Below, piece after piece: positions 13,513 to 26,745 of a DNA stretch of 64,000 nucleotides; positions within the stretch are counted from its first letter, which is position 1, and every line of letters begins with the position of its first letter. The translations under genes were made by a program, and so were the position numbers. Under the pieces are notes generated by a model. That model was not told the origin of the DNA. It saw only the letters and a program-made list of their open reading frames with translations, and searched no databases. The stretch is from Owenia fusiformis (lineage: Eukaryota > Annelida > Polychaeta > Sabellida > Oweniidae): the NCBI GenBank assembly GCA_903813345.2, contig CAIIXF020000001.1, forward strand, positions 52,777,885 through 52,841,884. The letters are read 5' to 3'.

Positions 13513-14122
13513 TGATGTATTACATGCCTTTGTTCCCATGGTTACTTTGTATCAATGACGTGACGTCATGATATTATCATGGTTATTAAAGAAATCTAAT
13601 ATCAAAACGAGGTAAGCGGGCTATATCGGGGTAATCGGGCAATATCGGTGGATATAGCTCGCTAACTTTCCCATTGACTTCCATACAAATGCTTCTCTAG
13701 GTATGTAATACACATCTATATAAAACTTGAATGATATACCACATGATGACCCAGTTTATGTATATGTTGTGATTAAACATGCAAATGTTGGTTGACATAC
13801 AAATAATCCAAGGTTTTTAAGAATTTTAGCATTGCATCTATGGAGATTTGGCCCAAGTTTTTTTTAATTGTCATAAAAAATTATTCAAATTACATAACAT
13901 GCTTATTCTTTGAAATAAAAAAAATTATAAAAAAAAAAATTACATAACTGTGTAAATCAAAGCTAATATAGGAGAAAACAGTTCACTGAATTCAAAGATG
14001 CCATTTAAAAGAAGGTAATGTAAGTCATAGAGGTCTAATATGTAAATCTCTTAAAATCTCACGAAAAACGAGATTTAACGAGATTTCAAAAGCTATATGG
14101 AGACTATACTATTGTATTCAGT

Positions 14123-14250
14123 TTTGAACAGAATACTCAATCGGCCGGGCGCCGGCCGATGAATTGGAGCAAATGTGACCAAGGTATTATGCCTGGGTCA
14201 CATATGCTCCTATTCATCGGCCGGCGCCCGGTCGATTGAGTGTTTTGTTG
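14123..14250. repeat. GC-rich inverted repeat (CGGCCGGGCGCCGG family)
   Basis: Inverted arms carry ACTCAATCGGCCGGGCGCC and its complement, against an AT-rich background. A further partial copy begins at 14265, and related fragments sit at 13203-13222 and 53610-53660, so this is a dispersed family. Confidence 0.7.
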
Positions 14251-14771
14251 AATATTGTATCCAATTTTGAACAAAATACTCAATCGGCCGGGCGCCGTAG
14301 TGAAAATCGGAGCAAATGATACCCACGTCCCTTTTGACTTGAACTTTCCAAAGCTTCAGATGATAGGGGGTCTGGTAAACCAAAACGTTTTTACTTTTTA
14401 ATTTACATAAGTATGCGTTGTAGTCAGGAGAAAGCACATTTTATTTACTTGAAAATGTAACAAATGTAGATTATTTCAGCTCACATTTGCTTTTGGTGTC
14501 ACATATTGAGAGTATGAAAAAGTGACATCTAGCAACTAAAGTAACACATGATTTAATGGTGTGTTGTTATTTACCGACACGCTAATATGTCAGTGGTAAT
14601 AGATGTATCACAAAATTATTAAATATACTTTGACTTGAGTAATATTAAAGGCTGTCAAAGGCGGTGTTATTGATATTAGGAAAATATTATGAACACTTAT
14701 TGAAATCCATCTTTATATATCGACATATATTGTTTTTTAAATATCATGTTATCAACAAGTAGATTCATGTC

Positions 14772-15277
14772 ACACCGGAATAGCCTGACAACGGTAAAGT
14801 CAGATACCGTTGTCACAAATGATGGACATGTAACCGTCGCTTCAACTCTTTAATCACTTGGTCCTCATTTCGTGGGATTTTATCGCCGCTAATTCTGTGC
14901 ATGAATTAAGCTATTGTGATGATGTATCATGTGTAATCACAATTTCGATCAAATTGGGTCGTGAATCGTCACAATATAGCGTCTTCGATATCGTCAATGA
15001 CAACGGAATCTGAATTTGAAATAATTTACAAAGAAAACGCCATATGGTAATACAGCGTCCGTTGTCCCGTATCTCATTTTGATCGGCTAAATTAAAGAAT
15101 TTATTTCAATGGTAGAACATTATTAACTATACAATGAGTATAAAGAAAATTTGATTGATTGTTTTCCAAAGGAATTTAGTCTAGGTGCTCTTTTAAACAT
15201 ACAGTTCATGAAAATCTAATTGGAGCCATTTGTGACAGCGGTATCTGACTTTACCGTTATCAGGCTATTCCGGTGTA
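14772..15277. mobile_element. 506-bp TIR element
   Basis: Termini are inverse copies of ACACCGGAATAGCCTGA and continue inward about 55 bases through GGTAAAGTCAGATACCG. The same terminal block occurs again, inverted, at 12240-12311. No reading frame of note is inside, so it is non-autonomous. Confidence 0.7.
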
Positions 15278-15720
15278 CAATCGGGATAGTATTGCTAGAA
15301 TCCATTTTCATAAGTACGAGAATGGGGGTTAAAGCTTATACTAAGGCCTTTTTTAAGGAGGTGGATATGTTATGATCCTTATAAAATACCATTTGCTGAG
15401 AAAACTTCCGGCTTTCGGGTCGAAAAATGTCTATCATCACAAGGGGTCAAAAAACGTAAATATTTTGATTCGAACTTTTTTACATTTTATAAGAGACAGA
15501 ATTTATTCGAAGCATACAGACAAAAAAATTATCCTAATGTAAACATTTACTATAATTGTCTGAAAATGTCGGTGTTTTACACAAGTGTGTTTTTCAGATT
15601 TTGTTTGATTTTTCAAATATGAGCAAAGCAGATTCAACAAAATTGTATGGAATATTTCTAGGTAATTTATGATTGCAAACATGTGAGTTTTTTTACCATT
15701 TAAAACATTTTATTACCAGA

Positions 15721-16506
15721 CACACCCGGGATTTTCGCGTCATAATTATTCCTCCGCTAGAGGCGCTGCGAGCGCGCAGCCATTTTGCCGGTCAATTCGG
15801 GTCAAATACTGTCCAACTTTACACACGATTTTCTAGTAGTTGATGATGACCTTTAACATATGTAATGGTTTGTATATAAAGCTTACATGTATCTGGATTA
15901 ATATATTTTTATCTTGTGCAGTTTAAACAATTCGTTTTCTTCCAACTCTATAAGGAATTACATCATATTTTTTTTCGAAAATCAGCGGTAAAACTTGACA
16001 CATGTTAGCTATTTCTTCTCTAATTGTAATTTGAATTTTAAAATTCCGCCTCGGCCAAGACTCAATTTGTATATTTAGCTCAAACATGTTTCAAATTTGA
16101 TAAAGATTCATCCATAAATGAAAAAATGCCACCGGCGCAAAAAATGTTGTGTTTTCGTCAAATCTTTGCTGACGATGCGGTTTTTAGTTTACGAAGAAAT
16201 TGCCCCTCCATAGTGAAGCCGTATCTTTACTAATATTGAACCTATCAACTTGAAATAAACAGGATTAAAATAAGCAATTCTTTAGAAACACGATGATATG
16301 TATCATGCCTATCTAACAATATATATTATGAAAAAAATCATAGTTTAAAAACACCTATCTGAATAGAAAATTTCATTGCAAACATGAGAAACTGACGGGT
16401 TGTACTTATACGTCCGCGCGATGTTTATACACGTTGCATAGGACGTTGCTATGCACAACAGCGCACCAAGCGGAGGAATAATTATGACGCGAAATTCCCG
16501 TGTGTG
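15721..16506. mobile_element. 786-bp TIR element
   Basis: The left end CACACCCGGGATTTTCGCGT and the right end are imperfect inverse copies over about 40 bases, including the block GCGTCATAATTATTCCTCCG. Flanks share AGA, a possible 3-bp target duplication. No coding region was recognised. Confidence 0.7.
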
Positions 16507-16972
16507 AGAATTTATCCATTATTGCAAGGGGTCAACCAACAAATTATTGTTCAAGTTTTATGACACATAATACAATAACAAATAGGTAAGATTTACCTAA
16601 TTAAATGTTAAAGAGGTATTGGATATGTTCATATATTCCAGGGGCATGTCTAATAATCAATTTGAGTCGAACTCCTTACATTTCTACCTTGACGTTACTG
16701 CTGGGTATCATCAAGTTTTCTGATGGTTGTTTCTTGTCTTGATGGTTGTTTTATAAGCAACTGAGCAATATCTAACTACGAGAAATATAATTTTATCTGT
16801 AGTCGCAATTAATCAAGGAAGAGCAATAGGCTCTCCTTTGTTGATAATGTCCACCACGGAATACAAGTCCATATCCCAAATGTATTGAGACCAATTTTGC
16901 GAAAAACTAGCATGATTTAGGCATTTGCTATTCTAATATAAAAGTGATTCATTTGTAGCATTTATCTCAAAA

Positions 16973-17168
16973 TGTCGATACACTGATTACATAATTTTTT
17001 GGTATCGATAAGAAAAATAATCTCAAACCCATAGCTTAGAAACCTAAATCATATATTTAAAATTATTTTGTATTATTTTCTGTGGCATTGTGTACTCCAA
17101 ATAGTGAAAAATTGGAATTTTAGTTTTTGGTAATTTTTTGACCTCTGCTAATGACAGGCATTATTCAG
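16973..17168. repeat. dispersed repeat, copy 2
   Basis: Second copy of the repeat at 8391-8566, same orientation, abutting the 3-prime side of the Tc1/mariner remnant. Confidence 0.7.
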
Positions 17169-17319
17169 CTCAAAAGCCGGAAGTATATTAAGCGGTTATA
17201 ATACAATTTACTAGGGAACATATGTAGGTATGTTAATGTTAGGCCAAATATCGCTGCGCTATAGTGAGCTACCAGCTCCTTTATTAGACTTCCTAGATAT
17301 TTCATATCATGGACTAATA

Positions 17320-18250
17320 GCACTAATATGCGTTATGTCCTCCTTGTGCTGCAATCAGAGCATCAACCCTATGGGACCAGCTATGATTGAAACATCTGAC
17401 CTTTCTAAGTGAAAAAGGCCCCATTCCTTAATCTGGACAGAGCGTAACGTGTCTAAATTTTGAGGTGGGGTTCCAAGTCACGAATATCCCTATCAAGATC
17501 GTCCCACATGTGCTCTGCCTAATAGACTAGTTGCGAATAGAAATAATCTTGATTTACGTCATTAAATATTCAAAATTCAGTCAAAGTGATGTCATATTTG
17601 AAATCTACATGTAAAAGTACATCTAGAAAAATGGTTTCAAAAATTGTTTATCAACTTTGAAAATTTAATTTTTTTTTGAAAATGTGACTTCTAGCTCGGG
17701 TTGATTCCTCATAGACCCCATGTTACAAAATCACAAAAAGTGAAATATCTTTTCTTGTATTGGACAGATAACATTTTCTTTTACTGGACATATTTTAATT
17801 TGCATAACTTTTAGATACATAGGGGTTATATAAAAATTGAACCACTAAAACAGATGTAATTTAAGTTAAAGGGAACTTTCTACTAAACCCGCCATGTTAT
17901 CTGACCCGAACGAGCCACCTGGTGGCGAAACTGGTAACTACCTACTCGCATCTGCGTTATTGAGTGACTTTTGTGCCCATGGGAGCTGGTTCACATTGCC
18001 TGCCCTGAAGTAAACCAAAACAATGCCACTAGCATTGTGCAACATTATGATCATTCTGCAGTTGAATGTTACCCCAAAACACTCTGTTCGCATGTGGTAC
18101 TTGATGTAGGTCCAAAAGGTCAACTTACTCTGCAAGTATGCTTGGGAATCACCAAGGGGGTGCAACCTCGGTAGTACTACTCCAAACAACCTATGCAATA
18201 CTGCTCCACACATAAATACGTTTTTCTTTGTATATTTATGTACAGACAAA
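17320..18250 (-). pseudogene. broken Tc1/mariner-type transposase
   Basis: Minus-strand fragments in several frames match the catalytic-domain end of Tc1/mariner transposases: NVNQLPWAQKS (just above 17940), EHMWDDLDRDIRDLEP (about 17470-17525) and, near 17330-17395, a C-terminal tail reading SHRVDALIAAQGGHNAY before a stop. The fragments are separated by stops and frame changes. Between about 17525 and 17940 the gene appears interrupted by an unrelated repeat whose sequence recurs inverted at 45650-45740. It cannot encode an active enzyme. Motif recognition is from family knowledge and exact ends are uncertain. Confidence 0.6.
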
Positions 18251-21200
18251 TTGTATGATCAATATAGAGTTTCAGGAATCCAAGTCCGTCAGGAAAATAC
18301 GTCCGTAGTAATTTTTCATATATATCATAGCTTGGAATATACGTCCGACTAGGACAACGTATTCTGCGGACCTACGGATCTACGTTCCTTGGAATCCAAG
18401 TCCTACGGACTTATTTCCCAAGGGGACTTATACTCCTATTACACCGGGATTTATGACACTATTTCCATTATTCTACGCCATGTAATTTATAGTTTATCAA
18501 CGCCAGACGAATACGTTATATTACTTGTTCTAGCACTAAAATCATCATGGTATGCGTGCACAAAATAAGCCCATAAGAGGATGATACTAAATAAAACAAT
18601 AAAAAGAATTTATATATTATACAATTGTAGACTCTAGATATATAGTTTCAACAGACACATCTCAGGTCTGTGTATACTTAGGCAATCAAGGGGCGACTTG
18701 TAGGTTACCACGTTGACATAGTCCATGTCCATCATACGAAAGTGTCTACTTAGACTATTTGTTCTACAATGGGGACACTTTTCCCATTTACATCAAATAT
18801 TGAGTAGGAACTGAAAGAACCTCAAATGGATCTGATACACTGCTCTTAGTTTCAGATGTTATGCTGCTTGACAAAGATACATTAAATGTGTCAAAATTGT
18901 CATTAGGCTGAGTGTTCCATTTCGCTATTGTCTATTGTCCCTGAGACGAAACTTAGGGATCCAATGGTATTGGTATCAAAGTATCAATACAGACTGAACG
19001 TATCTTAAAGATGGTACAGAATATTGGTATAGAATATTTCATCAAATCGTAGAAATTATACAGACTGTATACGTATTGTAAAGGTAGTAAAGAATGAACA
19101 TTTTGAAAACGTAGGAAAGAAAGAATTTATTAAAATGGTACAGAATAAACGTAATTATAAGAATGATCGTATTTTGTAAGAGTGAACGAAATATGGATAT
19201 TCAATTAGCATGAGCACACAAAAACAAACGCAGTTGACAGTATGCATCTAGCAAACAAAGAAACAAGATTGAAAACCCCCTCCCAGCCTTTTAGGAACCA
19301 TTTTCAAAATCAAAAAAACATAAGACCATGGGATACTTCATGCACATATTAGCACATCATAGGGTGGATTAGAAAAGAAACAAGGGGATGAGAGGCACAT
19401 TTCAAATCTAATAAAAATATTTCGGCACTTGCGCGGCATTAATGAATGGTCCCCTAAAAACCCAAAAATGGGCCCAAATTTTGAACATTTAATTAAGGGC
19501 CATTTCCTTCATAATATGGCGTAAAAAATAAAAATGAGGCACAAAAATGCCACGTTATGCCCGTAAACCACTAATTGGGGCTCTGAAACAAATAAATTCT
19601 TGGGTCCATCCTAGTGGGGGGGGGGGGGCAGATCCGCCAATGCATCCTTATATTCATAAACGATCGAAAATGGTATTGGAAAAGTGACATTGTAAGAACG
19701 AGTCGTGATTATATAAATGTGGTTTAGGAATCACAATTAAAAAATGACTTCATAAAACTTGTAGAAAAGGAAGGCCAATAATGACGCATGTAAAGGTGGT
19801 ACAAAAACATTTCAAAAAGTGGTACATATACATTCCTCTGGTGATATATGTAATAGGCTACACAGCCTTCCCTATTCTCGATAAACAGGGAATGATTAAT
19901 TTTGGTATCATCTTTTCAGCAAACAAGATAACGAAAACTACTTTATTTTGTACTTGCTAATCACCTAGAATTGAATTTTAATTCAGAGTCAACTCGTCTT
20001 ATCATGGATCCGCTTGGAATAATCAAATGAAATTTATGTCCCGTCCTGCAGTACGGTTGATATTCAGGTCACATCTTTATCAATTACATTGTCATCATAT
20101 TCATTATTTAATCAATTTTGATGAAAAAATCAGAAGATAATTAAAGGTACAGTGCAATTATGGTTTAGAAACGAGACTAGAATATTGTATGGGATAATTA
20201 ATGTCAAGGGTATATTATCAAGAAGACGTATGGATCTATGTATCAAGCCAATGGGCGTCAATAACCATGCAGAAAGTGTATTTCTATAATAGGTATGACC
20301 TTCTCTTATAGCCCGTATACAGACCCGATGTGACGGATTATGTGACACGCCTCTCGAGAGGCAAGGTCCGTGCATAACCATATTCGAATTATACACTGTT
20401 TTTCTTTCTAAAATCTAATTTCCAAAGATTTATATTATCATTCCTTTTATTTAAATACCCGATGAGCCTCGAGGGCTCATTGTATCAACCAGCTAGAGAA
20501 ACTATTTTGATTAATGATGCAATCGGATGCCTGAAGGAAGATACTTTTCCAACCCAATTTTCCTCCAATTATCACTTATTACTCCACTGAACGAAGTTCG
20601 AGGGGAAAGGAAGAGCCGAACGTCCGTCCGTTTGTTCACTGTCTATCCGCGCAATAATTTTTCTTAAAACTGTAATCTTTGATAACTCAACTAGTTGACA
20701 GATTTAGTTCAACTTTTATATGCTGATGACAACGAAGTTTTAAGAGGGGCGCTGAATTTTGAAATGGCCGCCATTTTTCGTAAAAAACATAATTTTTGAT
20801 AACTCAAATATCAATGGACGGATTTGGGTTGATGCCTAAGGATAGAGAGCTCTGCTCGGGAAGGAATTTCCAAGTTTTCAAGATGGCCATTGAATTTCAA
20901 AATGGCCGTTATTTTTCGTTAAAACGATAACTCAAATATTTACCAGTGTACGGATTTTGTTCAAACTTCATATGCTGATGCTCAGAAAAAAGAGCTCTAT
21001 TCAAAAAGAAATTGTACGTGCATAACTCGAACTAGGTGGCTATATTTAGAAAAATGTCCACCATTTTACGTGTGGCATTTTACGTTTTCTTACTATAACT
21101 CGGAAAGTAGTGGAGCGATTTTGTTCGATTTTGTTGAAATGTTATATGTGAACACTAAATCAAAGCGTATTACACTCTCTAATGACAATTTGGCTAATCA

Positions 21201-24200
21201 TAATTAAAAAAGGCAGGCATGGCTATGTGATGGGAATTGCTACGACTAGGGCTTGACGTTGCTAGTTTGTAAGAAGAAACAATATTTGGTACCACCTGCC
21301 TTGATGAATTCTCTCATGTTGTGCCGAATTATCATTTATCATGTCAAATGCATAGAACTCAACAGGAAGCAAAATAATGATTCGCTTCTACTGGTTATAA
21401 GGAAAATGGCAACTCCACATTACAAAATAACAAATCCAAACGAACCAAATATCTATTCTGTCCCGTGTAACAAGAATTGCCGTGACAATATCGGCAATAA
21501 CATTCTACACTTTTGAAAGCTTAGGAACTATTAACTACAGTTCTAAGCGCCCATCTCTATAGAAAAGATTATTCAAAATGCATGCGTTTCAAATATATTT
21601 ATAAAGATCATTCTGTGAACTTTTGCAAATGTACCCTAAGGTACACATTCAATTTGAGTTGACTCAAAATAAATACGGAAAGTTCCAGTTGTTTTCTCAA
21701 CCCCGCCTAGTGTACATTACCCCGCCTCGTAGACGAAAATACAAATTGTTGAATTGTCGTTCATTTGAATATTAAGAATCAACTGTCTTCGCTGACGAAA
21801 TCCTCATTTACACCCCCCCCCCTAACGAAATTTCCTTCACTAGTGTACAGCTTTTGATAATAGGACACCATCCATTGTGCATTATAACCACCTTGCCGGG
21901 CCAGTTCTAGGGGTTTTAGTGCTAGTTTAGAAGGCATTCATTTTACTATATCGAGCTGAGAAATGTGTTACGCCATAGTGGTGGTCCATATGGACCGGTC
22001 TAGAATGATATATTCTGGACCGGCAATTTTTCCCCGGGAAATTAGATATCGTTAAGTGCGTAAGATTTTCTTGCTATTTCAGCCCTGGTCGTTAACGGTG
22101 GTAATAATACTAATAACGTCATTTCTGCGAGCACTATATTGCCCTTAGAAATGACTATTATACTATTAATTTTACCAAAATTTTTAACTCGAGACCATTT
22201 TGAAAAAAATGTTTTTGTTTTAAACCATTCAGTAGTATTTATCTTCCTATATGTATATGTATAAAATAGTATTTGAGTCATATCTCGGACAAACGGTCTG
22301 ACGGACGGACGAATGGTTTCACCCCCTTCTTACAGAACCGTTAGTAGCTCATTGAAATAAAAACATTTCGTAGCTGGTATATACTAAAGACATTTTCAAT
22401 CACATCTCAATCCTGCTAATGGGGCAATTGGAAATACATTAGATTGAAAACACCATTGATATTATATAATGCTTGAAATAAAGAGGACAGCAAACGAATT
22501 TATCTACTTAAAAATAAACAGAAGTTCGGTATTGAAATCCAATAACAAATAATGATTTTACAATAAAAAACAGCAACTAATCATTTTTATTGTTTTATCA
22601 AATACGAATGCAAATAAAGAAATGTCTTTTTCTGTTTCATTAGATTCTTGTGGTTAAAAAACGATCCGCTTCTAAGATAAACTGTTTATTTGCATCATAT
22701 ACTGAATTACTGAATTCCCGATCTCTAGGTGAAAAATATAAAATTCTAATATGATACATTTGCTGCACTTCGCAAACAGTGCGCACTGCGCAGTGTCAGC
22801 TGCAGTTTTCTAAATTAGTTATAGTGGAGTCATCTTAGGCGCACTATTACATTCAAAACAATGGATGCAACAAACGCAATATACGAAAAATCAGAAATTT
22901 CTTGTATAAGGTATCAAAGATAGACACAATCTTTAGAAATAATCTTAATAATCTCAATTATTGAAATAATGTTAAAATTCTGTTAAGCGTTTGGCCACAC
23001 ATTCACATTTCACTAAAGGATTTAAGCCCAAGACTCAATGCATTGGTATTGGATGGAGGGGGATATGTCTTTACGATGGAACAAATTCACAAGAACTCGT
23101 TATTTGAAAAAACTTAACTCAGTACCCAAGTAAGAAACTGGACATTATATCTCTGGAGAATGAAAAATGGGAAAATTTGGAGTCATAAGAATAAATTCAA
23201 GTAGCATGTCTTATCATGTCTTATGAACACGTTATCCCCCCCCCCTCCATCCAATATTAATCTATTTTTGTATAACGCATGGAAACTAACTTTAAAAAGT
23301 GAGCAATGTCATTATTATTGTGACAATAACGTCCCTTATACCTAGCTATTTATTACAAGTCGTGTAGACCATTGTTGCCCGATTTATAGCAAAAACATTG
23401 ACTTTTGCACGTTGGTGATGATGCGCCCTTTTAAACAGATCTCATATCTTAGAAGGGTATCAGGTAAAAAAAATACTAGATGACCTAACATATTTTGCCA
23501 TGTACTGCGCCTATTCATCTTCTCTTGAAAAAATAAAACTTCCAAGTTTGTTGAGTTCTTGCAGAAATCGCCTAATCCATCCATTTTGTACGATCACCAG
23601 GCGTGCACATTTTCAATGAAATTTTTTCCAAGGGTCAAGTTGGCAAGTCTTCAAATCCAATGTGAAAAATCCATTCATCACCATGACAACTGTTTAACTA
23701 GTGACCTTGCATGTATTATTTATATTTCACACACTGTTCATTATGTGAATACTCAGTTCGGATTGGCTGGAATCGGACACGCCTTGCCTAGCTATGTGTG
23801 AATAGATATTAATCAATTTGAAAATGAGGATCTATACCACAATCACTAGATTAAATCTAATTTTGGAGGTATAAAAACTAAAAATTCGATGTGAATAGTT
23901 GCTTGCATATTGAAATCAAGAATAAAATATTGATTCCTAAAAAATGAACACCTGTAATTAGAATAGAAAAACACCGATTTTTTGTTTTATGAGCTTGAAA
24001 GCTTAGAACGTGAATTCATTTTATCTGTTTATTCTATAAATATATTCTGTTTAGATTGGAAAATATTAGTAAATAACATTTTTTAGAATAGAAAAATTCT
24101 AAATAAACTGCAATCATCTTAGGTTTGGATTGATAAATACGACCATATAATATTATGGAAAGACAGAATAAATATAAATTGGCGCAAATAATTCTAAAAA

Positions 24201-25482
24201 AGAATATTACACCGGGAATAAATTTAAAACATCCTGCTACATTTTCTTATTGAGATAATCGGACTTGGTAAATGTTTATATGTACAAATAACATATTGGG
24301 ATCTCACTTATTTTTAATTATATTATATCAATCTCTATATAATAGAGTATATTATGCTGATTATATTTTTCCTTCAGAATATAATATAATAATAATTACA
24401 ATACTGAATGAATATACTGTATTATTACGCATCTTTTTACACAAATATCCGAAAATAAAACATATTTTTATATATTATTTTATAGATTTCACCAAGTGAT
24501 GATATAAAATCATGTCATCTTTTTCATGTCATGTCTTTTTTAGATAAAAATGAAATCATTTTACGTTCCTTTGGCAAATCTAAAAGCATACAAGTTAAGT
24601 AGAATATGTATTTTATTTGAACCTATCACCTATTGGTATCCTTTACAAACTGACATATGTTAGTCTATTTGAGCATCATATGGAAGTTAGAAAGTAAAAA
24701 CGTTATTAAAAGCAACTTACCATGGTTTGAAAATCACAGTACCATTATTTTGAGATGGGTGTCTTGATTTCTATTCTACTTGGAAATACGTTTCTTGCGA
24801 ATATTGTATTGAATATTCAAAAAAAATATAAACTCTGATCGATCGGTCCCGTTCCTTACAATTGATTATTTTCAGAATCAGCTTCTGGAATCCTTGTATT
24901 TCTGATTTTCACAATTTTAGGTGAGATATCCAGTCTGCGATGCCTTTACCTCCTACTTTCTATAACTTACTGTATGCCAAGTGAATGGCAAGACTGTTAC
25001 TAGGTGCATTGCGAATTCACTTCAGCATCATAGGATATAAATTAACCATGTATTGACGGGGGCTATTACTGTAAATCAAATGACCGAAGCCTAACTCGGA
25101 AATTATTATGACCAGTTGCTTGAAGTGTGCGTCCAACAGATTGAACATCCTTTACCTCAAGAAATGCTGATGGCATGGGCAACTGGACGGGGAAAACAAC
25201 CAAATGCTGGACAAATCCAGAAATCAATGGAAATGTTGGACGAGTTTTAGTCAATTTAACAGTATTTCAGGAAAAATCCCAGCAGTGAAAATCAAAAGAT
25301 CTCACCTGTTGAATACTTCATCTATAAATATTTGTCAAAAATTATCCCTCTGATTTTTACAGATCGAAAAGGTCATTTTTTCAAAGAAAATACACCTTAA
25401 TCATATCAAATCATGTGTTGGTCCATTCAAACCCGTTTTCATTTATGGACTTACCAAAATCTAACCGATGGTAAATTTCAAA

Positions 25483-25570
25483 TTTCAAATTTATTAGCTT
25501 TATTGTATTTCAATCCCCATCAAGGGTCATATACAAAGCATACAACTAACTAACTACAAACTACTTTAGA
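25483..25570 (-). mobile_element. probable 3-prime tail of a non-LTR retrotransposon
   Basis: An AT-rich stretch containing TTTATTGTATTTCAATCCCC and a GGGTCATATAC motif resembles the terminal region of CR1/L2/RTE-like elements in minus orientation, comparable with the plus-strand tail at 60820-60899. No reverse transcriptase frame is attached. Confidence 0.4.
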
Positions 25571-26589
25571 ACAAAATGAAATATAATGCTGGTGTAATTA
25601 CAATAACTGGACTATTACTTTTAAAATGCCATCTATTCGAGGAAGGATCATTTGGTTGTGTGTTCCCGACCAGAGGGATTAACCCCAGAGTTCAAAGATG
25701 ACCTGTATGTAAACTTGTATTGAGATGACTCAACACATGATTTGATGTGATGGAGGTGCATTTTCTTTAAGAATTTTGACCTTTTTTAATGCCTCCATCT
25801 GTCAAAATCAGAGTGACAATTTTTGACATTTTCTATAGATGGCGTATTCAACAGGTGAGATTTTTTTATTTTCGTTGGGAGTTTTGGTTCAAACTTTTTT
25901 GACTGACAAAGGACATACTGGGGTATGATCGTATAATAGCAAAACATGTCCACAAATCTTCGTTTTCTCTGAAAGACAAATCATATAGATGGGAATACGC
26001 ATGTTATAGCATTTGGTTGTGTTAGCCCTCTCTAGAAAGTCCCTGCTAACAGGGAAGACTAATCATCAGTTAGGTCATGTGACCAGTCATTCCTCATCTT
26101 CCCTCTAGCAGTCAAACCCCTTTCTCCAATTGATGTTTTCTCCTCTAAAGCGAAGTTGTAAACGATATATTAGGAATCTTGATGTACATTGTACATGTAT
26201 TTCACATTTGAAAATAATCCTCCATAGGGACAAAAAATATTAAACATTTTTTAATATATCACTAGTAATATATTGAATTACCTAAACTAGTTGTCAAGTA
26301 ATTTTTATTGAGAACTTATTATTAGGAGATATTCTAAAATTAGTGGGTGGCATCTTTTGTGTCACCCTATATACCAGATATACATTCTGATACTCATGGC
26401 ATCTTTCTGTTTCACCTGAAACATGATCTCAGGGCTGAGAAGAAATGAGATGTCATGGTTTAACATGATGCCGTGTCCCCTGTATATGCACATAGATGAA
26501 GAACTCCTACTATAATAAAACTACCAGTACTTTGTGTACTGTATAACTGCTCATAGCGATGAGCTCGCTAAAAAGTTTGAGCCTGTGGG

Positions 26590-26595
26590 TTTATT
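26590..26595 (-). promoter_or_regulatory. possible polyadenylation signal of the MS4A-like gene
   Basis: AATAAA on the minus strand about 150 bases beyond the stop codon at 26746. Confidence 0.4.
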
Positions 26596-26745
26596 CATTC
26601 CCCATCATTGCTGTTTAAAATATCTCCAAATTCACTCTGAATCACTTCATTTGGTTCAACTTCAGTCACGTCCATTATCCATTTGTTACAATTCAATGTT
26701 TATGAAGGTTAATGGACCGATGAGTCAACGACAACCATAAGTTTC

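Larger units (their letters stand above)
11730..26740. other. long gene-free region rich in transposon debris
   Basis: About 15 kb without a recognisable intact gene. It contains hairpin and TIR elements, a broken Tc1/mariner transposase, diverged blocks around 20580-21130 built on the phrase AAATGGCCGCCATTTTTCG, homopolymer runs (13 G at 19616-19628, 10 C at 21813-21822), and a very AT-rich stretch at about 23800-24700. Confidence 0.6.

Noticed and set aside
17938-18249. 103-residue intact minus-strand gene
   Set aside because: It is one frame of a decayed Tc1/mariner transposase with stops and an insertion.
22042-22281. Possible small gene on the minus strand
   Set aside because: No homology, no splice context, and AT-rich repeat-like surroundings.
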